A stretch of 64,000 nucleotides of DNA from Gallibacter intestinalis. GTDB taxonomy: Bacteria; Bacillota; Clostridia; Peptostreptococcales; Anaerovoracaceae. The notes below the pieces were generated by a model, which was not told the origin of the DNA, did no database searches, and worked only from the letters and a program-made list of their open reading frames with translations. The translations under genes were made by a program, and so were the position numbers. The stretch lies in NCBI RefSeq assembly GCF_014982745.1, contig NZ_JADCKA010000001.1, forward strand, positions 186,001-250,000, read 5' to 3'. Below are positions 34,202 to 43,570 of the stretch, one piece after another. The first letter of the stretch is position 1; each line of letters starts with the position of its first letter.

Positions 34202-34983
34202 GAAAATACACCTCCTATGGAATTCCACAATGTGAGGATGATACCGGCTCCTGCAGCAAGGGATACGGCTATGGCAACTGCTTCCGTGAGTCTTGAAACT
34301 CCGGAAAGCATATCTCCTGTCAGAAAATCCCTGAGGGCATTGGTAAGCGCGGCGCCGGGCACAAAGAGCATTAAAATTCCTATTATAACAAAATCGTGAC
34401 CAGTGGTTATTTTAAAAGCTTCCGATACTAAAGCAACAAAGGATGCGACTGCAACGCACACGAAATAATTTATAAAATAACTGATTCCATATTTCGAAAG
34501 CAACACCGAAAATAGATAAGTAAGAGTGCCGAGTGCGGCAGCAATAACACAGTCTATAATCTGTCCTCCGAAAAGACCGCAAAAGATTGAAGCGGTCAAC
34601 GCGGCGCCAATTGATATAATCGGCAAAGGGTAAGCTTTTTTTGCATCTATGGCTTTAGCTTCTTTTATGGCATCTTCCACATCTATATCGCCGTTGACGA
34701 ACTTTCTTGAAAGGTTATTGATTTCCGAAATTTTAGTTAGATTTGTGGAACGCGACTTTATCGATTTCATATATGTTTTAATGTCACCTTCCTCGCCACC
34801 AGAGCCTATAGAAGCAAAGATACCTGTGGGAGTTGCAAATACTTCTACGTATTTTATATTGCAGGCTCGGCATATGCGAGTGATTATTTCTTCAACTCTA
34901 TATATTTCACCGCCGCTTTTCATCATTATTTCACCGGATATTATAGCTAGCATAAAGCCGCGCTGTTGTCGTTGAGTAATCAT
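34198..34983 (-). CDS. Threonine/serine exporter, large subunit (ThrE/DUF1212)
   Basis: A 261-residue protein corresponding to the N-terminal half of ThrE. The amphipathic soluble start with G-x-E-I-Y-R-V-E-E-T/I and the VEVFATPTGIFAS sequence are family hallmarks; about five membrane segments follow. ATG 34983 has GGAGG close by; a 27-residue upstream in-frame extension has no support. The operon probably exports Thr/Ser or related dipeptide-derived amino acids. Confidence 0.9.
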   Translation of the reverse strand: MITQRQQRGFMLAIISGEIMMKSGGEIYRVEEIITRICRACNIKYVEVFATPTGIFASIGSGGEEGDIKTYMKSIKSRSTNLTKISEINNLSRKFVNGDIDVEDAIKEAKAIDAKKAYPLPIISIGAALTASIFCGLFGGQIIDCVIAAALGTLTYLFSVLLSKYGISYFINYFVCVAVASFVALVSEAFKITTGHDFVIIGILMLFVPGAALTNALRDFLTGDMLSGVSRLTEAVAIAVSLAAGAGIILTLWNSIGGVFS

Positions 34984-35011
34984 TTTTAAACCTCCGTTTT
35001 TCTTCGGCTTG

Positions 35012-35041
35012 AGTATATCACAAGGGTATTTTTGATGTAAA
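35012..35041 (-). promoter_or_regulatory. Promoter of the thrE pair
   Basis: On the minus strand TTTACA (35041-35036), 18 bp, TATACT (35017-35012), 28 bp before the start codon. Confidence 0.65.
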
Positions 35042-35147
35042 GAATATGATGAAAAGAACAGCACAATATGATAATATGTATAGTGTTGTGTGCCCGTACT
35101 AGGGCATATAACGGACAGACAAATTGTTTGTAAAACAGGAGAAAAAA

Positions 35148-35855
35148 ATGAGACTTAACAAATATATAGCAGCCAGCGGAACGGCTAGCAGGAGAAAGGC
35201 GGATGAACTGGTATTCAACGGAAATGTCAGAGTAAACGGCATGGTGGTTAAGGAACCTGGCTATCAGGTGCAGCCTGATGACACTGTGGAAGTGAACGGC
35301 AGCAGAATTATAGCTAGCGATAAAAAGGTGTATATCGCCATGAATAAGCCATTGGGATATGTAACGACAATGAAGGATCAGTTTGGTAGACCGGCGGTGG
35401 CTGATTTGGTTACGGATATTGAGGAAAGGGTCTTTCCTGTAGGAAGACTTGATTACAATACCACAGGACTTTTGCTTCTCACCAATGACGGAGATTTGGC
35501 ATATAAGCTGACACATCCAAAGCATGAGGTACCAAAGACATATAGGGTGCGCGTAGCAGGATGGCTCTCTGATACTAAGCTAGCAAAGTTGAGAAGGGGT
35601 GTTGACATAGGCGGCTATGTGACTGCAAGGGCCCAGGTTAAGGTCGTAAAGCAGATGGAACGATCAACGGTTGTGGAAATAACAATCCACGAAGGCAAGA
35701 ATAGACAGGTAAGAAAAATGTTCAGAGCTGTAGGTTGTCCAGTACAAGAACTTGAAAGAATTTCCATAGGAGATATAAGGCTCGGCAGATTAAGTCCGGG
35801 GCATTACCGAAAGCTGACAAAGCAGGAAATAGATTACCTCAAGAAAAATGTTTAA
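35148..35855 (+). CDS. rRNA pseudouridine synthase, RluB/RsuA family
   Basis: A 235-residue pseudouridine synthase. An S4 RNA-binding domain (residues about 1-48, beginning MRLNKYIAASG and containing SRRKADELV) precedes the catalytic domain with the RLDYNTTGLLLLTNDG motif, where the Asp is the nucleophile. Best fit is RluB, modifying 23S rRNA near position 2605, though RsuA-type activity cannot be excluded. Start at 35148 with AGGAG upstream, not at 35124. Confidence 0.9.
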   Translation: MRLNKYIAASGTASRRKADELVFNGNVRVNGMVVKEPGYQVQPDDTVEVNGSRIIASDKKVYIAMNKPLGYVTTMKDQFGRPAVADLVTDIEERVFPVGRLDYNTTGLLLLTNDGDLAYKLTHPKHEVPKTYRVRVAGWLSDTKLAKLRRGVDIGGYVTARAQVKVVKQMERSTVVEITIHEGKNRQVRKMFRAVGCPVQELERISIGDIRLGRLSPGHYRKLTKQEIDYLKKNV

Positions 35856-35883
35856 GAATATATAACGAAATGGAGAAAGATAA

Positions 35884-36819
35884 ATGAGCACATGGAAAAA
35901 AGCTCTTTACGGAATAGTTGCTTTTTTAAGCATGGTTGTGGCATTTTGGTGTGCTGCACCGCTGCTTATGGGAGTTATTCATATGGGAATGGTGCTGCCG
36001 ATGCTGTACGCCTTGGCATTGACCTTTTACTGCCTGCTGTCTTTAAAATATCCCATTGAGGATATTCCGTGGAAAAATCAGCAGGATGCCGAATACAAGG
36101 CTGAGGTCGCCATGGCAAGATGTGGCGTGCGTAACAAAAAGAGAAGCCTCAGGATGCCTGTTATCTTTGGAGTAAAAAAGGATAGGCTTGAATCCTTTGA
36201 TGAGGATTATGATATGCGTGCAACTCCGGGTCTGGTGTTTTCCAGAGAGACCAGAATTAAAATCGACAGAGTTGTATGGATAATTACAGGTCTTTTGGCG
36301 ATTGTCGTAATCGCTGTATCCGTGCTGATATATACGGGAGCGGATAAATTTGACGGAAATTACGAAGGCCAGACCATAGTGACCTTAGGCGCTAAGATTG
36401 AAGGTGACAGACCTTCTGTTTCCTTAGAAAAAAGGCTTGATAAGACTGCTGAGCTGATGAAGGAGTATCCGGAGGCACAGTGCATTGTGACCGGAGGCCA
36501 AGGCAGAAATGAAATTATGCCTGAAAGCAGCGTTATGGCTCGTTATTTGGAGGAGCAGGGCATAGATAAAAACAGAATACATGAGGAAAACAAAGCGGTA
36601 AATACTAAGGAAAACATGAAGCTTTCAGTGGAACTTGCAAAAAAGGAAGGTTTAAGCACAGACTTTATTACTGTAACAGACGGTTATCATCAGTACAGGG
36701 TCAGCAGATATGCGGATAAATACGGCGCAACCACAGAAGGCGAAAGCGTTAAAACCATGCAGGGACTGTGGCTTTCCTCACATTTTAGAGAGGTTATGGC
36801 ATTTTTCAAGACGCTGTGA
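35884..36819 (+). CDS. YdcF/SanA-like DUF218 membrane protein
   Basis: A 311-residue protein with two N-terminal membrane segments (about 8-55), a charged cytoplasmic stretch, a third membrane segment near 138-157, then a DUF218 domain. The domain starts with VTLGAKIEGDRPS and contains VTGGQG and the acidic E-S-S-V-M-A-R-Y-L motif typical of YdcF/SanA. Proteins of this group are linked to envelope integrity; the reaction is unknown. Lies 28 bp after the pseudouridine synthase gene. Confidence 0.85.
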   Translation: MSTWKKALYGIVAFLSMVVAFWCAAPLLMGVIHMGMVLPMLYALALTFYCLLSLKYPIEDIPWKNQQDAEYKAEVAMARCGVRNKKRSLRMPVIFGVKKDRLESFDEDYDMRATPGLVFSRETRIKIDRVVWIITGLLAIVVIAVSVLIYTGADKFDGNYEGQTIVTLGAKIEGDRPSVSLEKRLDKTAELMKEYPEAQCIVTGGQGRNEIMPESSVMARYLEEQGIDKNRIHEENKAVNTKENMKLSVELAKKEGLSTDFITVTDGYHQYRVSRYADKYGATTEGESVKTMQGLWLSSHFREVMAFFKTL

Positions 36820-36876
36820 TTGGCGGATTGACGAAATATATGTAGTATATTTAAGGAAAGAATGAGGAGGAACAGA

Positions 36877-38157
36877 GTGGAAAAAAAGATTATTCAGGTT
36901 AATGAAAGAGTGCCTCTGCTTAGGGGAATACCGCTGAGCATACAGCATACCTTTGCTATGTTCAGTGCATCGGTGCTTGTACCTTGGATGTTTGGTATAA
37001 GTCCGTCGGTGGTACTGCTGATGAACGGTATAGGTACTTTGCTGTTTATATTCATGACAAAGGGGAAGGCGCCGGCTTATCTTGGCTCCAGCTTTGCGTT
37101 TATATCGCCGACCCTTTTAATTATGTCAAATCCAGATATGGGATATGAATACGCGCTAGGCGGATTTATAGTAACAGGGCTTATACTTATAGCGGTGGCT
37201 GTTTTGATAAAGTTTGTAGGCACAAGCTGGATAGATGTGATACTTCCTCCTGCTGCCATGGGTCCGATAATCGCTCTTATAGGACTGGAGCTTGCTGGTT
37301 CTGCTGCTTCCAACGGTGGACTTATATTAAGCGATACATATACGCAGATAGATCCTAAATTTGTAGCAGTATTTATCATAACTTTGGCTGTTGCAGTATT
37401 TGGACAGGTGCTGTTCAGAGGCTTTGCCGCTGCCATAGCGATACTTATTGCAATAATTGTGGGATATGTGGCAGCCCTATGTTTCGGATTGGTGGATTTT
37501 TCGGCAGTAACTCAGGCTTCTGTTATAGAAGTGCCTAATTTCTCAGCACCTAAATTCAGTCTTGATGCCATATTGATTATAATACCCGCTTCTCTAGTGG
37601 TTATTTCAGAGCATATAGGTCATCAGGTTGTTACAAGTGAAATAGTTGGAAAGGACCTTCTTAAAGATCCTGGTCTGCACCGTTCCTTGGCGGCAGATGG
37701 TATATCCACAACTCTTTCGGGATTTTGCGGAGCTGTACCTACAACAACCTACGGCGAAAATATCGGCGTAATGGCTGTAACAAAGGTTTACAGCGTATGG
37801 ATTATAGGAGGCGCTGCAGTATTTTCAATGCTGTTGGCATGGATAGGAAAGGCATCTGCTCTGATTCAGACAATTCCTTCTCCTGTAATGGGAGGCGTAA
37901 GTTTCCTGCTTTACGGTATGATTGCAGCTTCGGGCTTGAGACTTCTTGTGGATGAAAAGGTGGACTACTCAAGACCGAGAAATCTGGCTCTGACTTCTGT
38001 TGTATTTGTAACTGGACTTTCGGGTGCATATATACAAATAGGAAGCGTACAGCTTACAGGTATGGCGCTAGCGACAGTTGTTGGAATGCTCCTTGGACTT
38101 ATCTTTGCAATAATAGATAAGCTGGGCATCGCCAATGATGCATCGGAAGCAAAATAG
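36877..38157 (+). CDS. Uracil/xanthine permease family (NCS2) transporter
   Basis: A nucleobase:cation symporter-2 protein of 426 residues with about 14 hydrophobic segments. The SEHIGHQVVTSEIVG and PTTTYGENIGVMAVTKV sequences are the UraA-type substrate and gating motifs; the YGENIG form favours uracil over xanthine. The GTG at 36877 is the likely start since GAGGAGG lies 6-7 nt before it; the ATG at 36862 would be inside that site. Confidence 0.9.
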   Translation: MEKKIIQVNERVPLLRGIPLSIQHTFAMFSASVLVPWMFGISPSVVLLMNGIGTLLFIFMTKGKAPAYLGSSFAFISPTLLIMSNPDMGYEYALGGFIVTGLILIAVAVLIKFVGTSWIDVILPPAAMGPIIALIGLELAGSAASNGGLILSDTYTQIDPKFVAVFIITLAVAVFGQVLFRGFAAAIAILIAIIVGYVAALCFGLVDFSAVTQASVIEVPNFSAPKFSLDAILIIIPASLVVISEHIGHQVVTSEIVGKDLLKDPGLHRSLAADGISTTLSGFCGAVPTTTYGENIGVMAVTKVYSVWIIGGAAVFSMLLAWIGKASALIQTIPSPVMGGVSFLLYGMIAASGLRLLVDEKVDYSRPRNLALTSVVFVTGLSGAYIQIGSVQLTGMALATVVGMLLGLIFAIIDKLGIANDASEAK

Positions 38158-38206
38158 ATAATATTAACTGATATTTAAAATGAACAGTTTGCATAGGAGG
38201 GCACAA

Positions 38207-38983
38207 ATGAAACAGTATGTAGTTGACGCCTTCACAGACCATGTATTTGCAGGCAATCCTGCAGCAGTCTGCGTAATGGATAAATGGCTTTCGGAAGATG
38301 TGATGATGAAAATAACATGTGAAAATAATCTTTCTGAAACTGCTTTTACGGTCAAGGAAGGCGATAGATATCATTTAAGATGGTTTACGCCGGGAGGAGA
38401 AATAGATTTGTGCGGTCATGCCACTTTGGGAACGGCTTATGTAATCATGAATTTCATCGAGCCTGAACTTACAAAGGTAAGCTTTGACACCATGAGCGGC
38501 GAGCTGATTGTGGAAAGAAAAGGCGACCTGTACGAAATGGATTTTCCTGCTTATGAGCTTAAACCTGTAGATGTAACAGAAGATATAGTTGATGCACTTG
38601 GTGTAACTCCTAAGGCGGCGTATATGGGTAGAGATTGCCTGTGCATTTTGGAAGATGAATCCCAGGTGAGAAATCTCAAACCGGATATGGATAAGCTGCT
38701 TAAAACGGAAGGCCTTCTCATGCATGTAACGGCATCGGGAAAGGATTACGACTGCGTATCAAGATCCTTTGCTCCTAAGCTGAATGTCACAGAAGATCCT
38801 GTATGCGGCTCAGGCCACTGTCACATAGTTCCATATTGGGCAGATAGATTGGGACGAAATGAGATAAAAGCTTATCAAGCTTCAAAGCGTGGAGGAGAAT
38901 TATATTGCACCGTTGAAGGAGAGCATATTTTGATGGCAGGCAAAGCAGCCCTTTACTCTGAAGCGGAAATAAATATCGAATAA
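38207..38983 (+). CDS. PhzF-family isomerase/epimerase-like protein
   Basis: A 258-residue protein of the PhzF/diaminopimelate-epimerase fold. The start VDAFTDHVFAGNPAAV, the NNLSETAF segment carrying the presumed catalytic Glu, the GGEIDLCGHAT motif and DPVCGSGH are conserved. Most members have unknown substrates; no phenazine genes are near. GGAGGG precedes ATG 38207. Confidence 0.9.
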   Translation: MKQYVVDAFTDHVFAGNPAAVCVMDKWLSEDVMMKITCENNLSETAFTVKEGDRYHLRWFTPGGEIDLCGHATLGTAYVIMNFIEPELTKVSFDTMSGELIVERKGDLYEMDFPAYELKPVDVTEDIVDALGVTPKAAYMGRDCLCILEDESQVRNLKPDMDKLLKTEGLLMHVTASGKDYDCVSRSFAPKLNVTEDPVCGSGHCHIVPYWADRLGRNEIKAYQASKRGGELYCTVEGEHILMAGKAALYSEAEINIE

Positions 38984-38989
38984 AACAAA

Positions 38990-39014
38990 GGCTCAGGAAT
39001 ATTAAACCTGAGCC
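38990..39014. terminator. Convergent-gene terminator
   Basis: GGCTCAGG and CCTGAGCC form an 8-bp stem with a 9-nt loop between the convergent PhzF and AlaX genes. Confidence 0.7.
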
Positions 39015-39020
39015 TAAATT

Positions 39021-40238
39021 CTATCTAAGCAGCTTTTCCAATGCGTCTGTAAAGAGCATCATACTATCATAGTCAGGGAAAAGTGCGCGGGCATTGTCCT
39101 TTCTACCGCCGCCTTTGCCGTTGTATACACCGGCGTTGTCTTTAACCAGCTTGCCGCAGTCATTGGTACCGTCGGAAAATAGTATAAGGGTGTTTGTGTT
39201 TAAATCACCGGCAACCACAAGTCCCTTTATATCCTGAAGTATATTTTTACCGATTTTCATTATATCCTCAGGTGTAAATTCGTCATAAAACCTTGAGATA
39301 AAAGGAACTCCTGCACTGAGTTCTTTTTTTATTTCCTCGGTCTTCTGTGAAATCAGCACATTGCGTAGTTTGTTGAGGGTGCTTTTAGTTTCCTCATGTC
39401 TTTTTTCCTGTTTTTCTATCTTATCTGTAAGCTCATCAATGCCTGTGGAGTATCTGTTGCTTAAAGCGGTGAGAATGTCATGCTTTGCACGGTAGTCTTC
39501 CATGGCTCTTTTACCGGCTTCAAAGTAAATGCGGAACATTCCTTTGTTTTTTTCGACTTTATAGATTTTAAGCAGTCCAATCTGCGCCGTTGATGTAGGA
39601 TGAGTGCCGCAGCAGGCGACGCAGTCTGCGATTACATCGTCATTTCCTATGGTCACGACACGCACATCTTCATCCACAGCAAGCTCCTTTCGCAAAGGCA
39701 TCTTTGCTGCTTCTTCTCCTGTGGAAAATTCTTCTGCCTTTACGGGAAGATCCTGCCATATATGTGAATTAACCAGTTCTTCTGCTTCCATGGCCATTTC
39801 CCATGTAACCTCGGTAAATGAAGGATCCTTTTCAAGGTTGATGTCTGCAGTCATAAAGTGTTCGCCCATATGAAAGCCTCGGTTTACGCCGCCAAAAAGT
39901 TTATACATAGCTCCGGAAAGAAGATGCTCTCCACAGTGTCTTTGCATATTATCAAAACGATGGGGCCAGTTGATACGACATATTACCTTGTCACCCACCT
40001 GAAGGTTGTGATTGGAGATTTCATGAATTATAGCATCTCCTGATTCTGATGCATGAGTGACAGGATATGTGGTTTCATCGGAAGAATTTATAAGTGTTCC
40101 GATGTCGCTACTCTGACCTCCGCCTTCAGGGAAAAATATTGTACGATCCAAGATAACACCTTTTTCAGTGACATCTGTAACAGTTGCAGTGCATTCGGAT
40201 AAATATACATTATCATTGTATAATTTTATAGTATTCAT
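39021..40238 (-). CDS. Alanyl-tRNA editing protein AlaX-L
   Basis: A 405-residue free-standing homologue of the AlaRS editing and C-Ala regions, which clears Ser or Gly from mischarged tRNA-Ala. Zinc ligands appear as H-C-G-E-H (HxxxH) and C-x3-H in ACCGTHPT. A coiled-coil segment (about residues 255-310) and a C-terminal DHHA1 domain with GGGRKDNARA complete the AlaX-L layout. AAGGAGG precedes the ATG at 40238. Confidence 0.93.
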   Translation of the reverse strand: MNTIKLYNDNVYLSECTATVTDVTEKGVILDRTIFFPEGGGQSSDIGTLINSSDETTYPVTHASESGDAIIHEISNHNLQVGDKVICRINWPHRFDNMQRHCGEHLLSGAMYKLFGGVNRGFHMGEHFMTADINLEKDPSFTEVTWEMAMEAEELVNSHIWQDLPVKAEEFSTGEEAAKMPLRKELAVDEDVRVVTIGNDDVIADCVACCGTHPTSTAQIGLLKIYKVEKNKGMFRIYFEAGKRAMEDYRAKHDILTALSNRYSTGIDELTDKIEKQEKRHEETKSTLNKLRNVLISQKTEEIKKELSAGVPFISRFYDEFTPEDIMKIGKNILQDIKGLVVAGDLNTNTLILFSDGTNDCGKLVKDNAGVYNGKGGGRKDNARALFPDYDSMMLFTDALEKLLR

Positions 40239-40371
40239 ACATCAGACCTCCTTGTTACAATATTTTACAAATGGCAGAAACCATTGAAAAATTGTAAAAA
40301 TGTATTTTTTAAGGGCTAAAAATTTCTGATAATTCACTTATTTGACGCTTAAAAATAATTGCGAACAAACT

Positions 40372-40380
40372 TGTGGATAA
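40372..40380 (-). promoter_or_regulatory. DnaA box (perfect consensus)
   Basis: TGTGGATAA, the reverse complement of TTATCCACA. Confidence 0.6.
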
Positions 40381-40445
40381 CTTGTTGGAAAGGATTTACA
40401 AAATCCTTAAACATGTTGAAATTATAAATAAAACGAGGTGTGGAG

Positions 40446-40454
40446 TTATCCACA
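40446..40454 (+). promoter_or_regulatory. DnaA box (perfect consensus)
   Basis: TTATCCACA. It is part of the larger inverted repeat TGTGGA-gtta-TCCACA (40439-40454). Confidence 0.6.
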
Positions 40455-40468
40455 TGCGGCTTTGGATT

Positions 40469-40484
40469 AAATTGTATACAATTT
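40469..40484. repeat. 16-bp perfect palindrome
   Basis: AAATTGTATACAATTT reads identically on both strands. It resembles operators of GntR/FadR-type regulators (TTGTATACAA core), but no regulator gene is adjacent. Confidence 0.5.
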
Positions 40485-40493
40485 GTGTATTTC

Positions 40494-40502
40494 TGTGGAA
40501 AA
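40494..40502 (-). promoter_or_regulatory. DnaA-box variant
   Basis: TGTGGAAAA, reverse complement TTTTCCACA, one mismatch from consensus and a frequent Bacillota variant. Confidence 0.45.
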
Positions 40503-40636
40503 TCACTTAAAGCCTTAAAACATCGGGATTTGTTAGCTGTGAAATAAAAAAGCGAACAAAAGAACATAAGTTGACATAATACATAATGAATAATATTGCG
40601 CAACTCATATTTCAAAATAATAAAACAGAGCCATGG

Positions 40637-41839
40637 CTATAGGTCCATGGCGTCCATAAAGTCAATAAAATCAAAGAAATCACTGCCGATAAATTCATTG
40701 ATTACGGGTTCTCTGAAGGTAAATTTGCCGGCAATATCAAGATACGGACCTATGGAACTGTCTGTAAGACTGTTTTCCAGCATTCTGATGTTTTCGGCAG
40801 TATATGCGGATACAACAAACTGTCCCAGAGGGGTAATGAAATATGTGCCGTATATATCGTTGTTTAGTAAAAATACCGGTTCTTTGACATGGTCGTTGTT
40901 GTTTTTAAAAACCATTAAAAGCTTACCGTTTGGATAAAATGTGCAGGTTGTCGGAAGATCCAGCTCCAAAGCTGCACTTGGTGGCACTTCGTCCTCAGCA
41001 ACATCATATACGGAGATGAATTCTCTTCTTGAAAGTATAAGAGCCGCTTCGCTGTGAGATACCTGAAATGATGATAAAGGCTTTGCATAAATGACTTTGC
41101 CGTCGGAAATGTTAAGCTCCGTAGTGCATATATAGTAGTTAAAATCATCGTTTATCAGAGATTCGCACAGATAAGCACCATTATCACCGGTTACGGAATT
41201 TCTGAACATAGTGCATGGCGGAAATTCCGGAAATAGATTATGGATGCTCGTGTCGGAAACGCTTTCTTCATGATTATTATGATTACCATTGTCATAAATA
41301 TATGAAGCTCCGTCAAAGTCCTTTCCGAACACTCTCATCATATAATAGTTGGCAACCTGTATATCTGAAACCATAGGAGTGCATATCTTTTCAACAAGCT
41401 CCTGATGTTCTGTTTGATTAAGCTCTGTTGCTCTGTCCAAAACGAACTGATACTCAGACCATTCCTTAGGCAGCTCAACATTCCATTTGATGCTCAGATT
41501 GTGATAGTGAGCTACAAGGCTGCAGGCTTCTTTTTCAGTAAGACTAATTTGCTTGCCACCGAGACAATCTATGGTTGTGCGTTCGATGTGACGCATACGA
41601 GGCATATCGTAGCCCCAGATGCCGAAATAGTTTTCCAGTCCGTATTCTTCTGTATCCAGATAAAAGAACTGCATCAGCTCGTCACATTCGGCACAGTTTA
41701 CAACTTCCCAGCGTATGAAAAGACCCATGGCACCCATGAGCCTTGTATCTGTTACATATGAAGATATGAAGCGCTTTTCGCATTCTTCCTTGGGGCGGAT
41801 GCCGCCCTCAATTACTCTTAAATCTGTTTTGTTAATCAT
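40637..41839 (-). CDS. Unrecognised conserved-looking protein
   Basis: I do not recognise this 400-residue protein. It has no signal peptide or membrane segment and an even amino-acid composition, with a CAEC pair near residue 50 and many aromatic residues. Near residues 55-90 runs the FFYLDTEEYGLENYFGIWG sequence. The minus-strand start has no Shine-Dalgarno; a TATAAT ends about 7 nt before the ATG, so the message could be leaderless. The gene stands between the tRNA-Ser and the DnaA-box spacer. Coding character is clear; function is not. Confidence 0.75.
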   Translation of the reverse strand: MINKTDLRVIEGGIRPKEECEKRFISSYVTDTRLMGAMGLFIRWEVVNCAECDELMQFFYLDTEEYGLENYFGIWGYDMPRMRHIERTTIDCLGGKQISLTEKEACSLVAHYHNLSIKWNVELPKEWSEYQFVLDRATELNQTEHQELVEKICTPMVSDIQVANYYMMRVFGKDFDGASYIYDNGNHNNHEESVSDTSIHNLFPEFPPCTMFRNSVTGDNGAYLCESLINDDFNYYICTTELNISDGKVIYAKPLSSFQVSHSEAALILSRREFISVYDVAEDEVPPSAALELDLPTTCTFYPNGKLLMVFKNNNDHVKEPVFLLNNDIYGTYFITPLGQFVVSAYTAENIRMLENSLTDSSIGPYLDIAGKFTFREPVINEFIGSDFFDFIDFMDAMDL

Positions 41840-41970
41840 AATGTAATTATAACTTAACAGATGGAAAACTCAAAGAAAATCATTTAAGATTGTGTAATTA
41901 TACTAAAAAATACGGGCGTAGGTTGAAAAACATAAAAAATATAAAAGTTTTTCGGTTAATATTAAGAAAT

Positions 41971-41997
41971 TAAAATCCGGCACTATATATGCCGGAT
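41971..41997 (-). terminator. Terminator of tRNA-Ser
   Basis: ATCCGGCA and TGCCGGAT form an 8-bp stem; on the minus strand it is followed by TTTT, immediately after the tRNA 3' end. Confidence 0.85.
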
Positions 41998-42003
41998 AAA
42001 TGT

Positions 42004-42092
42004 TGGCGGAGACGGTGGGATTCGAACCCACGTGCCCGTTAAGGCTAACGCATTTCGAGTGCGCCCCGTTATGACCACTTCGATACGTCTCC
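42004..42092 (-). tRNA. tRNA-Ser (anticodon CGA)
   Basis: An 89-nt tRNA with the long variable arm of class II tRNAs. Acceptor GGAGACG pairs with CGTCTCC, discriminator G, and CCA is encoded at 42004-42006. The T arm contains GGTTCGAATCC. The anticodon CGA (positions 42055-42057 on the plus strand as TCG) sits in the loop CTCGAAA and reads UCG serine codons. Terminator downstream, promoter upstream. Confidence 0.97.
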
Positions 42093-42123
42093 AAATATTG
42101 GTTTTGTAGGCTTTCAAAGCCGC

Positions 42124-42152
42124 CATATAATCATACATTAAACCCATGACAA
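42124..42152 (-). promoter_or_regulatory. Promoter of tRNA-Ser
   Basis: On the minus strand TTGTCA (42152-42147), 17 bp, TATATG (42129-42124), 31 bp before the tRNA 5' end. Confidence 0.6.
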
Positions 42153-42171
42153 AATCAAGATATAAAAGTTA

Positions 42172-42200
42172 TTGACAGAGCATAGGCTGTCGTATATACT
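42172..42200 (+). promoter_or_regulatory. Promoter of the SAM riboswitch-metK transcript
   Basis: TTGACA (42172-42177), 17 bp, TATACT (42195-42200). Confidence 0.85.
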
Positions 42201-42232
42201 TAACAAAGTATTTAGAACAACTAAATAAAAAT

Positions 42233-42381
42233 CCTTATTACGAGAGGTGGAGGGAATAGGCCCTGTGAAGCCCGGCAACCTGCGCAGATGCGCAACGGTG
42301 CCAAATCCTACAGAATTTTTCTGAAAGATGAGGTATAAACTTGAAGCAACTGGCCTCTTCTTTTGAGAAGAGGCTTGTTTA
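42233..42381 (+). promoter_or_regulatory. SAM-I (S-box) riboswitch with terminator
   Basis: The aptamer (42233-42333) shows the S-box hallmarks GAGAGGTGGAGGGA, GAAGCCCGGCAACC, GGTGCCAAATCCTACAG and GAAAGATGAGG, with P1 formed by CCTTAT and ATGAGG. The expression platform is a strong hairpin (GCCTCTTCT at 42353-42361 with AGAAGAGGC at 42366-42374) followed by TTGTTT. High S-adenosylmethionine should terminate transcription before metK. Confidence 0.96.
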
Positions 42382-42403
42382 TTTACAATGACGGAGGGAG
42401 AAA

Positions 42404-43570
42404 ATGAAAAAACTGTTTACATCAGAATCGGTTACCGAAGGACATCCGGATAAAATCTGTGACCAGATATCCGATGCCATCCTCGACGCAATCCTTACAG
42501 AGGACAAAAACGGCAGAGTCGCTGCGGAAACCACTGTTAACACAGGATACGCCATGGTAATGGGTGAAATATCCACAAGCTGCTATATTGACATCCAGAA
42601 GATAGCAAGGGATGTAATAAATGATATAGGTTATACAAAAAGCGACTACGGCTTTGACGGTCAGACATGTGCTGTAATTACAGCCATCGACGAACAGTCT
42701 CAGGATATTTCCATGGGAGTTGACAAGGATAAGGCAAGCTATGAAGATGATTTGGATTCCATAGGTGCAGGAGACCAGGGACTTATGTTCGGATATGCCT
42801 GCAACGAAACACCTGAGCTTATGCCGCTGCCTATTTCTTTGGCTCACAAGCTGGCAAGAAGACTTGCAGAAGTGAGAAAGAACGGAACTGTTCCGTATCT
42901 GAGACCTGACGGCAAAACACAGGTTACCGTGGAATACGATGATGACAAGGTTAAGAGAATCGACACGGTGCTGATTTCCACACAGCATGACCCGGAAGCA
43001 ACAAATGAACAGATCAGAGAAGATATCATCAATCATGTTATTAAAGCCGTTATTCCAGCGGAGCTGATGGACGATGAAATCAAAATCTTTGTAAACCCTA
43101 CAGGCAGATTTGTAATAGGTGGGCCTCATGGAGATTCCGGGCTTACAGGAAGAAAGATAATCGTTGATACATATGGCGGATACTCAAGACACGGCGGTGG
43201 TGCTTTCTCAGGAAAGGACCCTACAAAGGTGGATAGGTCCGCAGCTTACGCAGCAAGATATGTGGCAAAGAATATAGTTGCCGCAGGACTGGCTGACAGA
43301 TGTGAAGTGCAGCTGGCATACGCTATCGGAGTTTCTCATCCTGTATCAATTATGGCGGATAGTTTTGGCACAGGTAAGGTTTCCGACGAAAGACTGGCGG
43401 AAATCATAGATAAGCATTTCGATTTGAGACCGGCAGCGATTATCAGAGATTTGGATCTGCTGAGACCTATCTATAGACAGGTGGCTGCATACGGACATAT
43501 GGGTAGAACTGATATATATGTTCCGTGGGAAAAGACAGATAAGGCTGAAGAACTTAAAAAGGAACTGTAG
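42404..43570 (+). CDS. metK: S-adenosylmethionine synthetase
   Basis: Makes S-adenosylmethionine from methionine and ATP. The 388 residues include the ATP-binding start [19 protein letters not shown], the flexible-loop region, [12 protein letters not shown], and the P-loop-like [22 protein letters not shown], all characteristic. Directly controlled by the upstream SAM-I riboswitch, a feedback loop on its own product. GGAGGGAG precedes the ATG. Confidence 0.98.
   Translation: MKKLFTSESVTEGHPDKICDQISDAILDAILTEDKNGRVAAETTVNTGYAMVMGEISTSCYIDIQKIARDVINDIGYTKSDYGFDGQTCAVITAIDEQSQDISMGVDKDKASYEDDLDSIGAGDQGLMFGYACNETPELMPLPISLAHKLARRLAEVRKNGTVPYLRPDGKTQVTVEYDDDKVKRIDTVLISTQHDPEATNEQIREDIINHVIKAVIPAELMDDEIKIFVNPTGRFVIGGPHGDSGLTGRKIIVDTYGGYSRHGGGAFSGKDPTKVDRSAAYAARYVAKNIVAAGLADRCEVQLAYAIGVSHPVSIMADSFGTGKVSDERLAEIIDKHFDLRPAAIIRDLDLLRPIYRQVAAYGHMGRTDIYVPWEKTDKAEELKKEL

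Larger units (their letters stand above)
40239..40636. other. 398-bp AT-rich intergenic region with DnaA-box-like sites
   Basis: No ORF with coding character is visible. It holds two perfect 9-mers of the DnaA-box consensus, a third near match, a 16-bp palindrome and a GGATTTACAAAATCC repeat (annotated separately or in findings). A weak promoter toward alaX (TTTTCA-17-TAAAAT) can be read on the minus strand near 40255-40285. Confidence 0.6.

Noticed and set aside
40239-40636. Chromosomal replication origin
   Set aside because: Only three DnaA-like boxes, and no dnaA, dnaN, rpmH or rnpA nearby; Bacillota origins flank dnaA. Kept as a DnaA-binding site candidate only.
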